In this document: positions 11,628-23,289 of the stretch, piece after piece | How positions within the stretch are numbered: the first letter of the stretch is position 1 | How the letters are laid out: each line of letters begins with the position of its first letter | NCBI GenBank assembly: GCA_029891345.1 | Contig: CM056994.1 | Coordinates: 136,158,457 to 136,222,456 of the forward strand | Length of the DNA: 64,000 bases | Direction: 5' to 3' | DNA from: Dryococelus australis | Lineage: Eukaryota > Arthropoda > Insecta > Phasmatodea > Phasmatidae | Position numbers and translations under genes: made by a program | The notes under the pieces: model-generated | Database searches by the model: none | What the model saw: only the letters and a program-made list of their open reading frames with translations | Told to the model about the DNA's origin: nothing

Positions 11628-12024
11628 AAGGAACGCTCGTCAGTACTGGGCAGCTCTCTCAGTGCCAAGTGGAATGCGGCCTTAGTGTGTTTTCACCTTG
11701 TTGGTATTTGTGCGCTTGCACACATATTAAAATTAAGATTTCACTTTCGTTTTGAGACAGTATAGAGTACAGTATAACATGAGCCATAACCAGTATTTGC
11801 TTACTGCGTTTATGAACCACAGACACGCACATTACGTAAGGATTGCGCGCCAAAAAGTGGCCAAAATAATTCAAATAGTTTTTAAGCTTTTCGTGTCACG
11901 AGTTAAATATGTTCATTGTGTTGTATATTAAAATTTATCAGTGTGAAAATAAATGCAAATGAATCCCTCCATGTGCAGAGCCGTGCATGTGCGTAACTTC
12001 AAAATGTGAGGTTAGTTTGCCTGT
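11628..12024. other. no recognisable gene
   Basis: About 400 bases between the large inverted repeat and the Harbinger-like element. A 71-codon minus-strand frame is present but has no recognisable domain. Confidence 0.5.
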
Positions 12025-12027
12025 TAA

Positions 12028-13016
12028 GGGCAAGTTTCACCTCTTATTCATTAAACTCAGCTTAACAAAACAAAGGCAAAATTTTAACTGATTTAATGGC
12101 ATTTAACATTGGAGCATTTCACCATGCACATCTAGCAGATAATTAAATCCATGTAGTAAATCTAAGTTCAGAGCCTGGCATTTGAAGAAAATTGTGCATC
12201 TAGAAGATGGTGGCAAGGATTTTGTTCACTAATCTATGGAATATGAGTTGTGTTGTCTTTGAAATCCTAGCAGAAAGAAATACGTTAATTAAATGAAATA
12301 TTAAACAGTGATAGAAACAGCGTGCTGACACTTTTATGTTGTAAAATATAACAGTACAAATAATGCCAGTGAATGGGAGATCGCAAAATTGAATAATAAT
12401 TGCTGCTGATTTTAATTCAACCAACATATAACATGACTTTTCATGAATCATATTTTCATTGTCCTAGTGCATTGTTTGTTATTACTGCCATGTAGATAAA
12501 CTAGCATACCACAGCAACAAACAATAGAATTAGACTTCATTGTTAAACATACTGCACTTGGCTCAAAGAGGCTATAAAATACAAACAACAATTTAATGTA
12601 GGCTAATTGTTTTACATAACATACCTAATATTAGTCAATTTAAAATAAAAAATGTTTGTGACATGTATATTTTGCATAGCCAATCTAACTTACATTTTAG
12701 TATGTATTCATGTTACAAGTATCAACCAAAACTACACAGGAGGGATTGCAATTAATACTGTGATCACAATGAAGGCATCTGTTGAATTTATTTATCATAA
12801 CCTTCAAAGTATTGTAATATGTTTTGGCAGCCATATTTCTTTCGTAAGCGGAGTTTAAGAAGTTAAACGGCTGAAAATGGGTGTTTGAACTTAAACTCTG
12901 GTAAGTTAAAGTTAATCGTGTTTTGATGGCGGTTAAAATGCAATCAATCAGTAATCCTAGTTAATTCGTTCTTAAACTCTGCTTAGTAAGTAAAACTTGT
13001 GTGGTGAAACCGGCCC
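12028..13016. mobile_element. non-autonomous PIF/Harbinger-like element (989 bp)
   Basis: The left end reads GGGCAAGTTTCACC and the right end GGTGAAACCGGCCC, imperfect inverted repeats of the GGGCC..TTTCACC type common in animal Harbinger elements. TAA flanks both sides (12025-12027 and 13017-13019), the 3-bp TWA target duplication expected for PIF/Harbinger. Subterminal TTAAACTC / GAGTTTAAG-like segments also pair. The interior has two short frames without a transposase motif, so it would need an enzyme in trans. Confidence 0.78.
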
Positions 13017-13019
13017 TAA

Positions 13020-16000
13020 GTGGTAAGTTGTTATGGTTTAGTTATTTATCTTATATCTTTAGACCTTGCATGTAAAATGTTGTGTTTTTTGTGCCACATT
13101 TTCATTCATTTTGTTTCACTTATTATTTACGTGTGTTAATATAAGTGATTACATGACACAGTGGCGGGATTTGGAGCCAGTGAGCAGCCAGCCCACCACC
13201 ATGTTCAGTAGTAGCATCTTGGTGATCACGTGAGGCGGATGTGTGCATGCGTCCTCCCCGGGCATTTCACCATTTTTGCACCAATCATGTTATCTACAAT
13301 AGTTTTGACTTAATTCTTCAGAACCTACTTTGTTTGCAATCCGGGGAGCGAGCCGCCTCACAGTCTGTCTATTTGTTCATGGATGGAATTTAAGTTGCCG
13401 TAAATTTTTATTCAGGCTTCTGCCGCCTTCTCTGTGTAAGTGCATCCCTGCTTAAACCGGACAGTAATATTGTCAGTGCTTCATATGAAGGTCTCGTGGA
13501 ATAAATAAGAATGCAGCGTGACTCATCTTTTATTTCACCAGCCACTTATTGGCCTTTTACCAGTTTCATTGTGTAACTTGGTAATTAATGGTGTTGGAGG
13601 AGACCAGAACAGTCTCCACAGGAATGAGTAAGCGTTTGGGTGGAGGCTGATAGACCCCACTAGCCTGGGCACTTGGAATTTAAGTCGCAAAACGTTGTCA
13701 ATGCTTGGTATGTGTCGTGTTGGGACAAAACACCACACACTAGCCCAGGCCATATTTCTACAATTTATTTTGGATGCCGCTATCATAGAACTTGTGAGCA
13801 ACACAGATCAACGGCGGATTCCTGGAGGAAGCCACATTCAGGGCGGTCAACCACACCACCCCATTTTCTTTGTGCTCACGGCTGATGAGCGTTGGTACCC
13901 ATCCCAGTAAATATTTCCTATACCAACCTTCCTAAGTGTGTGATCCTGATTTCTCCAAGTATTTATGTTACATTTTCTCTATACTCAATATCAATATTGA
14001 TACCAAGACATTTTAACAATACTCAATAACGATACTTTTCCAGATACCAAATTAAAATTGCCATGAAAAAGCCAAACAACTTGGCCAAGAAAACTGATCA
14101 TTTTATTATAGTGTTGTTGACACACACAAACTAGTTACATAAAAACCCACACAACACTTGAAACAAATGTTGGATGGCCTGTAACTCAAACATCCTTAAC
14201 CAATGATAAACCAGCAACACCATCTCCTTCGAGTCTAAAGAATCTCGTTTTCACAAGAGAAGCTGTAGTTTGTCATGGCCAGATTCATTCTTCCCTTACT
14301 GGCAAGAGGGAAAAAGGTTGTCTAGCAACTACCATAGCACCCTTCCCACTGCCGTCATTTCTTCTTGAGGGAGGGGAGCTACAACTCATTACGGTACTTC
14401 CAGCTTCGGTTCTTCCACTCCAGTCTGTACCACATGTTGTATCGCAGCTAGAGTTACAAACGACTTGTACACAGTTTTATATTTTTCAGTAAGTAAAAAT
14501 ATTATGAATGTTGTGCAGCAATAAGAATGCGATAACAGTATGTAAATAATATGGAAATTTCATAATTTTGTGCTGTGTGATAAAAAAAAAAAAAGAAGGT
14601 AAATACCACTAGGAAAATGATAAAATGTCATACTTTCAGGTATTCTCATGCGTTACTCAATACCATAAAATATCAATGGTTTAGAGGTATTACAGCATTG
14701 AGGATCCCATCCCCAATATAAATAGAAAAATGCATTCATTGTATCTTTTAAGAAACTCAAAATTAAGTGGCATTTTAATTTTTATAACAGAGAAAAGTTT
14801 TTATACTTGCTGTGTGGGTGATTCATACATGAACATTATCCAATCATAAACATTCAATACCTACCATATTTTGTTGCTTAATCGTAGCACATTTTGTACC
14901 AAAAATTTCTTTAAAATGTGAATTATGGTTAGATGCTTAACAAAAATGTAAAGAGTGCATGTTTGCAGTGTAACCAGTTCCTGTCTGCATTTAACATCCA
15001 TTCCCTATAAATGGAACAAATTTCCCTTAAATTGTTTGAGCAAATGCTCAGTAATGGGGAATGTCCCGCCTATCAACAAAAGCAGCAACTATTATGCTGT
15101 TCTCACCTTCCATTTGGCAGTCGCTCGGTAGTTGATACAGGGCAACCTTGCTTCCTCCTCTTATACGCCATTCAAGTGGGGAGGAAGTGCTTTGCTATCT
15201 TTGGCTATTTTCAGGCACAGTCAGATGATGTGCTGTATATCACTTCCTCCCAACACGCCTGATGGAAGGAGAACTGGTTTACATAGCAACTATTGGAGCA
15301 TTTTCTCTTCCTTCCCTTTCACACCTTGTGAAAGGGGAAGTTGTTGCCTAACAACCAGCCATGCGTTCTTCCATCATCACTCTTTTGGCCATCTAGCAGT
15401 ATGGTGGGAGGCGAATAACCACCATGCAGGGTCAACTTTGCATCCTTTATTAGGGGAGGTAAAAACACTTTGGTTGCCATTTACCTTCAACAAAAACTTG
15501 TCTCATCCTGAACGACTCCATCTTGTTCTTTCCATGCTTTGTGATGGGGAGACAGATGGAATCACCCTCTACATGAATTTGTTTGTAGAAGGGTGTCTGG
15601 AGTATGGCACATTCCTAAATGTTCTAGTTTGGCTGCATTGCCAAAAAACTGCAACTTTTTGGCTTTTCTTTACTCTTTTTACAATTTAAATTATAGTATG
15701 ACCAATATGCAATGAAATATATTTTATATCAATAACTATACTGAATATGTGGTCATAATGTTTCAATATTGTGTTTCTGTGGTGCATATGTGCCTTCCCA
15801 CCCATTCTTTCCCCAGGCTCAAAGCTCACCGATATTTCTCACTGGACAACTAGTGGTGCAGAATCAGGTAAAGGAGATGTGTCCGCTTGGTCTCACACCT
15901 GTAAGGTTTACTACAATGTCGTACACAATGTGGAAGTATTTCCATCTGAGGAATTACATGTAAGTGGGCCTTCATCAACGTGATTGCATGGTTCCCACAT

Positions 16001-16133
16001 TTTTTAGGTAAACAATTTGAAGTATTTTTCAAAAAAACTTCTTCAAAAACTTTCAAGAACACAATATTTGTGATAAATTCGGACATTGCAATGAAAATTC
16101 ATAAATGATAAACTTTTAAAACCAATCAACTTA
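13020..16133. other. no confident gene; low-copy or unassigned DNA
   Basis: The 13.1-13.9 kb part is relatively GC-rich and holds 70-90 codon frames on both strands without a recognisable domain. The 185-codon frame at 15132-15689 has no family signature. Short blocks with TTGCCTAGCAAC-like and GGGAGG-like wording recur near 14300, 15150, 15340 and 15460, hinting at a degraded repeat, but I cannot define a unit. Confidence 0.45.
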
Positions 16134-16141
16134 CACTTCGT

Positions 16142-18720
16142 CAGTGGCGAAGGAAGGTGGGTGCGGGCCACCCTGGGTGTCACCACTGAGGGGGGTGACA
16201 AAACGAGTTTGTCACACTTCTAAGTGAGTGTGTTAAGCAAAAGCTTTAGTTTGATATTAAGAAAGTAAAATATTACAGCGTCATCTTTGACAGTACACCA
16301 GACATCTCACACATTGATCAGATGTGTGAAATTGTCCAATATGTTCACATCGAGAATAAAAAAAATAGAAGTAAAGGAGTAATTTCTAGGCTATTTTCTG
16401 CTAACTGGAAAGAAAACCCTTGACATAACAAAAGACATTATAAAGGCAACTGAGCAGGATGGGTTGGATATCACATTGTGTCGAGGTCAGGGGTATGAGT
16501 AATGCCTACACAATTGCTGGAGTGCACCCTGGAGCCCAGGTGTGGATTTGTAAACTTAATCCTAAAGCATTATTTGTTACTTGTACAAATCACTATGTTA
16601 ATCTGTGAGGAGTGCATTCTTATTGCAACTGTTTTGCAATGTGTAACCATTTATGGGACCTTAGAAAGTCTGTACTGCTTTTTCTGTTTCCACTCACAGA
16701 TGAGATGGGTGATCCTTGTTACTAATGTTGGCGTTGAGTTACAGTCAAGACATTTTCAGATACAAGATGGAATGCTCTCTACGAAGCTGTAAAACCTGTA
16801 CATGCTAATTTCAAGAAGACTGTTGATTCCAATAACGAACAGTGATCCCACAGAAACTGTCGAAATCAAAAGAGCAGCGCAAATGCTTTTGCCATCAGTG
16901 TAATTTTGGTAAACGCTTTTTGTATTTTTGGAGTTATGTATTATATTTAAACCACACTTAAAAATATCTACAAAACGTTGGAATCAGTTTTGAGAAGTTT
17001 TATCAAAATGAGAAGTCTGATGATATTTTTTAAAGACAAAAGAAATGAGTTTGTGAAGCTAGCACGGTAGTTTACAACAAACACTTGTGAAGGGGTGGAC
17101 ATAACTTTAGTGAAAAGAAGAACCGTCAGAAAAAAAGAAAATGATGCCCGGAGGAAAGGTTTAAGATGAATGACCCACGTTGAATGAAGTATTGAAAATA
17201 TTAATGTTGGACTGCATTGACATGTTTTATTAAGCAATCAACACTCGCTGCAAGAAAACATGGAAAGTATATCAGCTCGGTTTGCAGATCTCGAGATGAA
17301 AAATCTGATAACTTCAGAAGACGAACTTCCACAGTTAATACAAAACTTAATCGTAAACTATGATGAACTTTCTGTAGATGGTTTTTTTTAGAGAGATTCC
17401 ATGACTAAGAAGACATCTACAAGCTGCCGAAGTTTCAAAAGAAGATTTGTTGGAATGGTCTTATAAGATTTTTAAAGATTGTTGTTGAATATGAACTTTC
17501 AGATTCTGTACCAAATCTTACTTTAACCTTAAGATTCTTGTTAACATTATGTGTTTTAGTAGCATCATGTGAGAGGAGTTTTTCTAAATTAAAATTAATC
17601 AAGAGTTATCTTAGGTCCACTTGTAACAGGTTACTGTCCTTTTCTCTCGTAGATTTCAGTAAACACCAACGTACTAGCTCAATGTGGGTTGGAGACTTTT
17701 GACTACATAATAATGAAAGTTTTTTGATACCAGGCTTGCCAATAAATAAAAGAAGAAGTTAATGTCTGGAGATTTATTGTCATCTCGGCAAAACAAACAA
17801 TTGACTCTTGCAGCTGACAAACAAAAAAAAACCAAGACAGAATGGCAACCTTTATAAAACAAAACTTCTCACTTTGAGAGTTACGAAGAGGTGAGAGAAT
17901 CCTGGTACCCTATTGACTCCTCGCACCAACGGAAATTAAATTTAATAGATATTTTAATTGAAATGTCCCAAATACAAAAGAAGGTTAACGTTGCGGGCGC
18001 TGGTCGGTACGAGTCACATGATCACACGTAGCAGGCTGTCCGACTGACAGCTGACAAACGATTGTGCTGCGATGAACTGTTGTGATACCCAAGAAAGGTC
18101 GTGCTTCTCTATATATTGGTCAAAAGTTTCCTAATTGAAAACATATTGTTTTCGAGCAGACGGTCACGTCAGCCAAAGGTGACCTCTGTTATTTTCCTCG
18201 TTTCACCATGTTGTGCCTTGCGGTGGCAGATATTTTTAGTTTACTAACCCAGTGAAAAGGAAAAGATGCGCTACCGTACTATGACATCTGTTACTACTGA
18301 TGAAATGAGGAAAGAAAAATAATAAATTTGGAAAAACGAAAATATACAAACAAGTTGTCATTGCCACGACCTTTCACATATTACATGAATTACTATTCTT
18401 GACTGAAATATAGACAATTTAAATACTTCCCGAATATACCAATTATATATATCTAGCTGCAATGCTACACACTACGAGTCACGCTCAGCTCTCTGGCTTA
18501 GCCATGTTGTCAATTAAAAATGCAGTACAGAAAGGAATTATTTTTGACATTTCAAAATTTGCAAAAAATAAGTTATGAAAATAGTAAATAAACCAGAAAA
18601 TAACACTTCCAACTGGAAAAATATTTTTTTATTATTTTAATAATTTCAATTTAGGGGGGGGGGGGGGGGGAGGCAAAAGTCTCCGCACCGGGTACCATCT
18701 AATCTTGCTACATGCCACTG
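16142..18720 (+). mobile_element. hAT transposon, complete but dead (2579 bp)
   Basis: The left end begins CAGTGGCGAAGG and the right end finishes GCTACATGCCACTG, the imperfect inverted termini of a hAT element. The 8 bases before (16134-16141, CACTTCGT) and after (18721-18728, CCCTTCAT) agree at six positions, consistent with an aged 8-bp target duplication. Just before the right end come a G run (18654-18670) and GGCAAAAGTCTCCGCACCGG, a layout typical of this hAT lineage. Transposase remains fill 16203-17700. The 17.7-18.6 kb stretch is noncoding and may include a further insertion. Confidence 0.85.
16203..17700 (+). pseudogene. hAT transposase (ZMYM-type lineage), decayed
   Basis: Pieces in successive frames follow the order of hAT transposases related to zinc-finger MYM-type proteins. 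The RNase-H-like start appears near 16270 as KKVKYYSVIFDSTPDISHIDQM, with the catalytic aspartate. Near 16330 a segment resembles the FLGFL region, and SRSGV near 16485 stands where RGQGYDNG is usual. The 16502-16792 frame gives NLILKHYLLLV and YGTLESLYCFF, then a WVILVTNVGVEL block. PTETVEIKRAAQMLLPS lies near 16850. The C-terminal dimerisation motif is well kept near 17535-17610: LRFLLTLCVLVASCERSFSK followed by LKLIKSYLRS. Many stops and frame changes make it non-functional. The family call is firm because the dimerisation block is characteristic. Confidence 0.85.
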
Positions 18721-18728
18721 CCCTTCAT

Positions 18729-19194
18729 ATGAGATTTCAAACAGCTTCTCGTATGCTACCTAGATCAAAATTTATACAACAAATAGAACATCTTGCTTTT
18801 GATTTATCATCGGGAACATTCAATAACCATAATGAATAAATATTATGAGAGAGTCACATGTAACTGGAAACACATCCCTGCATTTTCATGGGATGTATTT
18901 GAGAACCACGGGGTATTAAATTGAATATACTCAACTCCCACCCAGACAAGATGGCAAATAACTGAAAGTAGAGTAGGTATGACGACACAACTGCTGATGA
19001 TAATCGTACATGGAACAAACTTATATTATTGTATGCTGTCAAAAATGGCACTAAACTCCTATAAAAGCAATTTGTATGTATCATAAATTTTCCTTTGCAG
19101 ATAACATCTGCACATCAGCTTAATTTGCCCAAATAAATACCACATAAATAAATATAATAAAAATTAAGCACTTTCAAACACCTGATATTTTTTT
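18729..19194. other. no recognisable gene
   Basis: AT-rich sequence with one 76-codon minus-strand frame lacking known motifs. Confidence 0.5.
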
Positions 19195-19458
19195 CAAGCA
19201 CATTTCAAGGGCCTCCCTAGTTACATATCATGTGCCCAATAGTAAGCTGTTGTTTTAATTCCAATTTTTAAAATACTATGGAATATTTCAATGTACATAC
19301 TTTTTCAGGACAAAAATAAAAGTCAATATTTTGTTGCCAATTTATAAACTCGGTTATTGAATCTTTGAAAAATGTCAAAGTCAGCAAAAATTGCTGTAAT
19401 TAGCCCTGTATTTACAGTATGGTATTTTATCTGTAAAAAAGTATTTTAAACTATATAG
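19195..19458 (+). repeat. dispersed repeat, left half (split by a Tc1 insertion)
   Basis: This segment, including ATATTTCAATGTACATACTT and TTTTTCAGGACAAAAATAAA, matches the reverse complement of about 52930-53165. The match resumes beyond the Tc1-like element at 24182, so the transposon inserted into this repeat. Confidence 0.8.
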
Positions 19459-20393
19459 TACAATCACATTATTATGACCACCTGCTAGAAGTGCCTTCTG
19501 CAGCGTGTAGCCCATGACATATGGCCCGTTATGTGGGCTGGTGAAGTGGGTATATAAGGCGACCGACAGGCCAGCTGTACACAGTGTTCTTCCTGCTGTC
19601 ATGAGTAATTGGGAATACCTGTCATCGAGAATGTGAAGCTCTACGCAGGTGGTTATCAGAATAGGCTGAATTTTGCGTCACGATGCAATTTTTCTAAGAA
19701 TGAACTGTTTACAAGCATAATTTTTTTCAATTGTTGCACAGATTATTGTGAATGATTTTAGATGGTTATTTAATTTTTTTATTGTCCTATATGGATGCCA
19801 TAATTTCTAAATTCCATAAAATGTCCAGTAGCATGGATGTCTCAGACCACACTTTTACAGATAAATGTATATTTCAAGTGGTTATTTTAATAACTAACAA
19901 TTAACTAAGGCCAGCCTCATAAAAATATTTTTTTAAGGGCTGATTTGTTCAAATAAATATTTTTTTTTGTTTGTTAAAAACTGTGTTACATGTGTTTGAA
20001 AAATTGTCCTCAAAGTCTCATGTCTTTAGCATGGACAGTATTTAAGAGAATCTAAATGAAAAAGTATATTTAGTTTTCCACTTTTTTCTGGAGTAAATTT
20101 ATTTACCTTTACTCTAGGTTGGCTGCACTGGTTTCAAATTGGAGGGAAAAGTTATAAAAAAAAGTGTGTATACCTATTGTGAATGTATTTTTCAGGTGAG
20201 TACGAAAATTGTACGTTATTAGTATGGATTGAGTTCTGGCTAAGTTGTTAATGATAAATTAAAATGTTAGTAACCATTTAAAAGCCAAGTGATGGTATAA
20301 ACGTCATGAAAAGTTTCATACTGAGTGATCTTTACACATTGAATATAATTTTAGTTAACCTAACTATTGTCCATAGCATGGACACACTCAAGT

Positions 20394-20430
20394 GTCTTTA
20401 GCATGGATTGTTTTCATCCATGCTAAAGAC
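20394..20430. promoter_or_regulatory. perfect 15-bp hairpin upstream of the lysine-rich ORF
   Basis: GTCTTTAGCATGGAT (20394-20408) and its exact inverse ATCCATGCTAAAGAC (20416-20430) enclose a 7-base loop. The same core occurs unpaired at 19829 (TAGCATGGAT), 20022 (GTCTTTAGCATGGACA) and 20373 (ATAGCATGGACA). The hairpin lies 76 bases before the likely start codon at 20507. It may be a transposase-binding site or an RNA element. Confidence 0.8.
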
Positions 20431-20506
20431 TAAGAATATATGCTACAGACACATTTATATATCATTGCAGTTCAGACTTACCTGTATTTTATCATTGTTG
20501 CAGCCA

Positions 20507-23067
20507 ATGGCTAGAACCAAGGGGCCTTTAAGCAATGAAGAAAGGTTGAAGCGGAAGAGAGAGTGTGAGAAAAGGAGGCGTGGGGGAAAAAAAAGCGCTG
20601 AAAGAAAAAAAAACATGAAATCTACTTAAAGGCAAAAGAGTTGGGAAAAGTTAAGTTGGTGAAAGACATGAATTCATGTGAGAGAAGAATGTATAGAAAG
20701 AAGTGGAGAACAGAAAAAAAAGTACAGGCACAAGAAAAAAGAATGTGAAGAAAAAATGAACACTTTTGTCAGAGAGAATACGCCAGAGACTTCAGATAGT
20801 GATGAAGAGACAAGTGAGCCTGCAAGTATACCACATGTACCAACAGTTGCAGAAACTTTGAACACATCACAAAGTATAAAAGAAAGTGGAAGTTGCCAGA
20901 AAAAAAGGGGTAGGAAACAGGTTCACCGGGACAGAGCAAAGGCTTACCGTCAAATAAATAAAGGCCCAAAATGAGAAACTCAGAAAAAAAAAATGAAAAG
21001 TACAAGAAACGATACCAAAGAAGTAGCTTGGGCGTGAGCAGCAAGCAAGATTTGACATCTAAAACTAAGGTAAAAATATTAAGAGGGAGAAATATAGGAA
21101 AGGATATCAGAAAAAAGCTTCCGTTTGGTGGAGTGATTCCCAAAGAGTAATCAGAAAACTATAAGAGGTTAAAATCAAGTCAGAAAGAGAAGCAAATATT
21201 TACTAAAGCCATATTTGGAAAGATTATCAAGAAGTATAGACTTGCAAAAAAGGCAAAGAAGTTTCTTTCTCGCTCAATTGTAAAGGGTAACACAAAGCGA
21301 TTCAAGAACTTATGCTATGGACGAATGAAAAGGAATATAGTAGAGTATACTCAAAATGCGGTAACAACTTTTCTGGAACAGGATGACAACTCGTGTTTAT
21401 GTCCTAAGAAGAAAGACGTTAATTTCAAGGAAAGATATATAGAAGCAAAAAATATATATTTGGCACACTATCAGAAATCTCCACCTCAAGTTCCAACGCA
21501 TTCAGAGTTTTCAAATAAGCAATCCTGCTTTTTGTAGACTGCGCCCCTTTTGGATAGTGGCACTAAAGGTGAGTGATCGAGACACATATCTGTGTTATAC
21601 ATGAGAACTTTAAATTGATAGTGCAGAAAATGCATTTGTTAAAAGTTGTTGACACAAATGATGAAGGGAAGTTAGTTAAAATGTTGATATGAGAGGAAAA
21701 AACAGAAGATTGTTACAGAAGGGTGTGTGCTCTTTGTAAATATAAAAGTGTGTGTTACAAAGACTTTGACTATCACCAACAAGTGGCTGTAAAGCAGTGG
21801 ATAACTGAGAAAAAGAAAGTTGTAAGTAACAAGACAAAATTGGAGATTGTAGTAAAGAGGACAATGAAAGATGAAGTACATTTAAGTGTAGGTGATTTAG
21901 TGGACATGTTTGAAAATAGTATAGTGGGTTTCATGCAAACACAAGTTCACAAACAGTAGTATTCAGTCATGTCAAAACAAAAGAAGAATTTACAGTGTAC
22001 AGATCTCCTATTCCACATAGATTTCTCAGAAAATTATATGTGCAAATATTCTGCTGAAGAACAGTCTGTTCACTTTGGGGCTTCCCACTGGTGTATTTTA
22101 TGCAAAAAGTGGTATAAAAACAGTCATTAGGCACTTTATCCAAAAACCAGCATCACGATGTCTTTGCCATAGTTGCACATATGTTTCCAATAATACAGAA
22201 GTATTTAGCTACACTTCCAGATGTTAGAAACTCACATTTCTATTCAGACAGTCCAAGTACACAATACCGTAATAAAACCATGTATACAATGATAAAATAT
22301 TACATTCCTAGCATTGAGAAAATTACTTGGAATTACTCTGAATCTGACCATGGTAAGGGGACCCCAGATAACAGAGGAGGTCTTCTAAAATGTACTATCA
22401 TATGCAAGTACTACCATCTGGGAACGCAGATTCCAACTTCATTATCGGAACATGGTAATAGATTAATTATTATTTATGAGTATATAAACGTAGCCATTTA
22501 TTTTTATCCATTGTTGAAGCTAGTGTATTAGATTTTTCATAAAATGTTTTGTATACATGTGAAACCCCTCATTTACACCCTGTGATTATACTTTTTTTTT
22601 TCTTTGGTCCTATTCACTGTTTTTACATTATAACCTTCCCTCTTTTTAACACTTTCCTGCATTTTACAACGTTTTTTACTGGTCCCTTGAAAAGTGTAGA
22701 TAAGGGGTTTCACTGTATTTCATTATTGTTTTAAAAATCCATTAAACTGTCTATAAAAATTTTTATAATAAATACAAACTTAAGTTAAGCATGTTTTATT
22801 ATTTAGTAAAATCATGTTTCAGATTGTACTGAAGCCTCTAAATGCTCAAGAGTATCCTATGAAATTGGAGACTCGGTAGTTGTGGCCTACAATGGAATCC
22901 ACTACCCAGGCAAAGCAACAGCAGTACATTTTGATGATGTTGAGGTCATGGTAATGCATCCTACAGTTAGAGGGAAATATAAATGGCCAGCACAGAAGAA
23001 CAAAATGAGGTATCCTTTTTATGATGTGGTGAAAAAGATTGGCAATCCTGTACCATGCAGTTCTTGA
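20507..23067 (+). pseudogene. lysine-rich transposase-like protein, decayed
   Basis: The start is taken at 20507, just after an acceptor-like TTGTTGCAG. The N-terminus (MARTKGPLSNEERLKRKREC) is very basic. Frames continue at 20678-20974 with an acidic stretch (SDSDEETSE) between lysine/arginine-rich segments. The 21060-21300 part (KILRGRNIGKDIRKKLPFGG, then FTKAIFGKIIKKYRLAKKAK) also occurs at 27490-27675. Near 22017 comes HIDFSENYMCKYS, near 22240 SDSPSTQYRNKT and near 22338 SESDHGKGTPDNRGG. Together these could supply the D, D and E/D of an RNase-H-like nuclease. The C-terminal frame 22882-23067 has the VVVAYNGIHYPGKATAV and KYKWP blocks. Several stops and frame changes show it is inactive. 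The nuclease role is inferred from spacing and motifs, not established. Confidence 0.65.
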
Positions 23068-23289
23068 GCAGCAACCTTTACTTTTCAGGATTTCCAGTTG
23101 TAATTTGTTTTCTGCGTAATTGTTGTGAAGTAATTTTTAATGCATTTATTTGGGTTTTCAGTTCTGCCACTGCTTAAGACTTACTTATGAACACTTGGTT
23201 GAGCAAGTTAATTTTTTTCCTTCAGATTTTTAAAACAAGTTTTACATTCCCATAATTCAGTTCAGGAAAATGCAGCCTATTCTGATATT

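Larger units (their letters stand above)
19654..23287 (+). mobile_element. unassigned DNA transposon with lysine-rich ORF (about 3.6 kb)
   Basis: It is bounded by TATCAGAATAGGCTGAATTTT at the left and the inverse AAAATGCAGCCTATTCTGATA at the right. Its flanks rejoin as Tc1 sequence, so it inserted into the Tc1 element. Inside, from left to right, lie repeated TAGCATGGA motifs, a perfect hairpin (20394-20430), a strongly basic N-terminal coding region, a putative catalytic region and a C-terminal YPGK/KWP domain. Related proteins are known to me only as uncharacterised multi-copy proteins in insects and cnidarians, and I cannot name the superfamily. I could not fix the target duplication, because the ends sit in similar-looking flanks. 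Confidence 0.75.

Noticed and set aside
15132-15689. 185-codon plus-strand open frame
   Set aside because: No domain, no splice or promoter context, and biased composition; likely chance.
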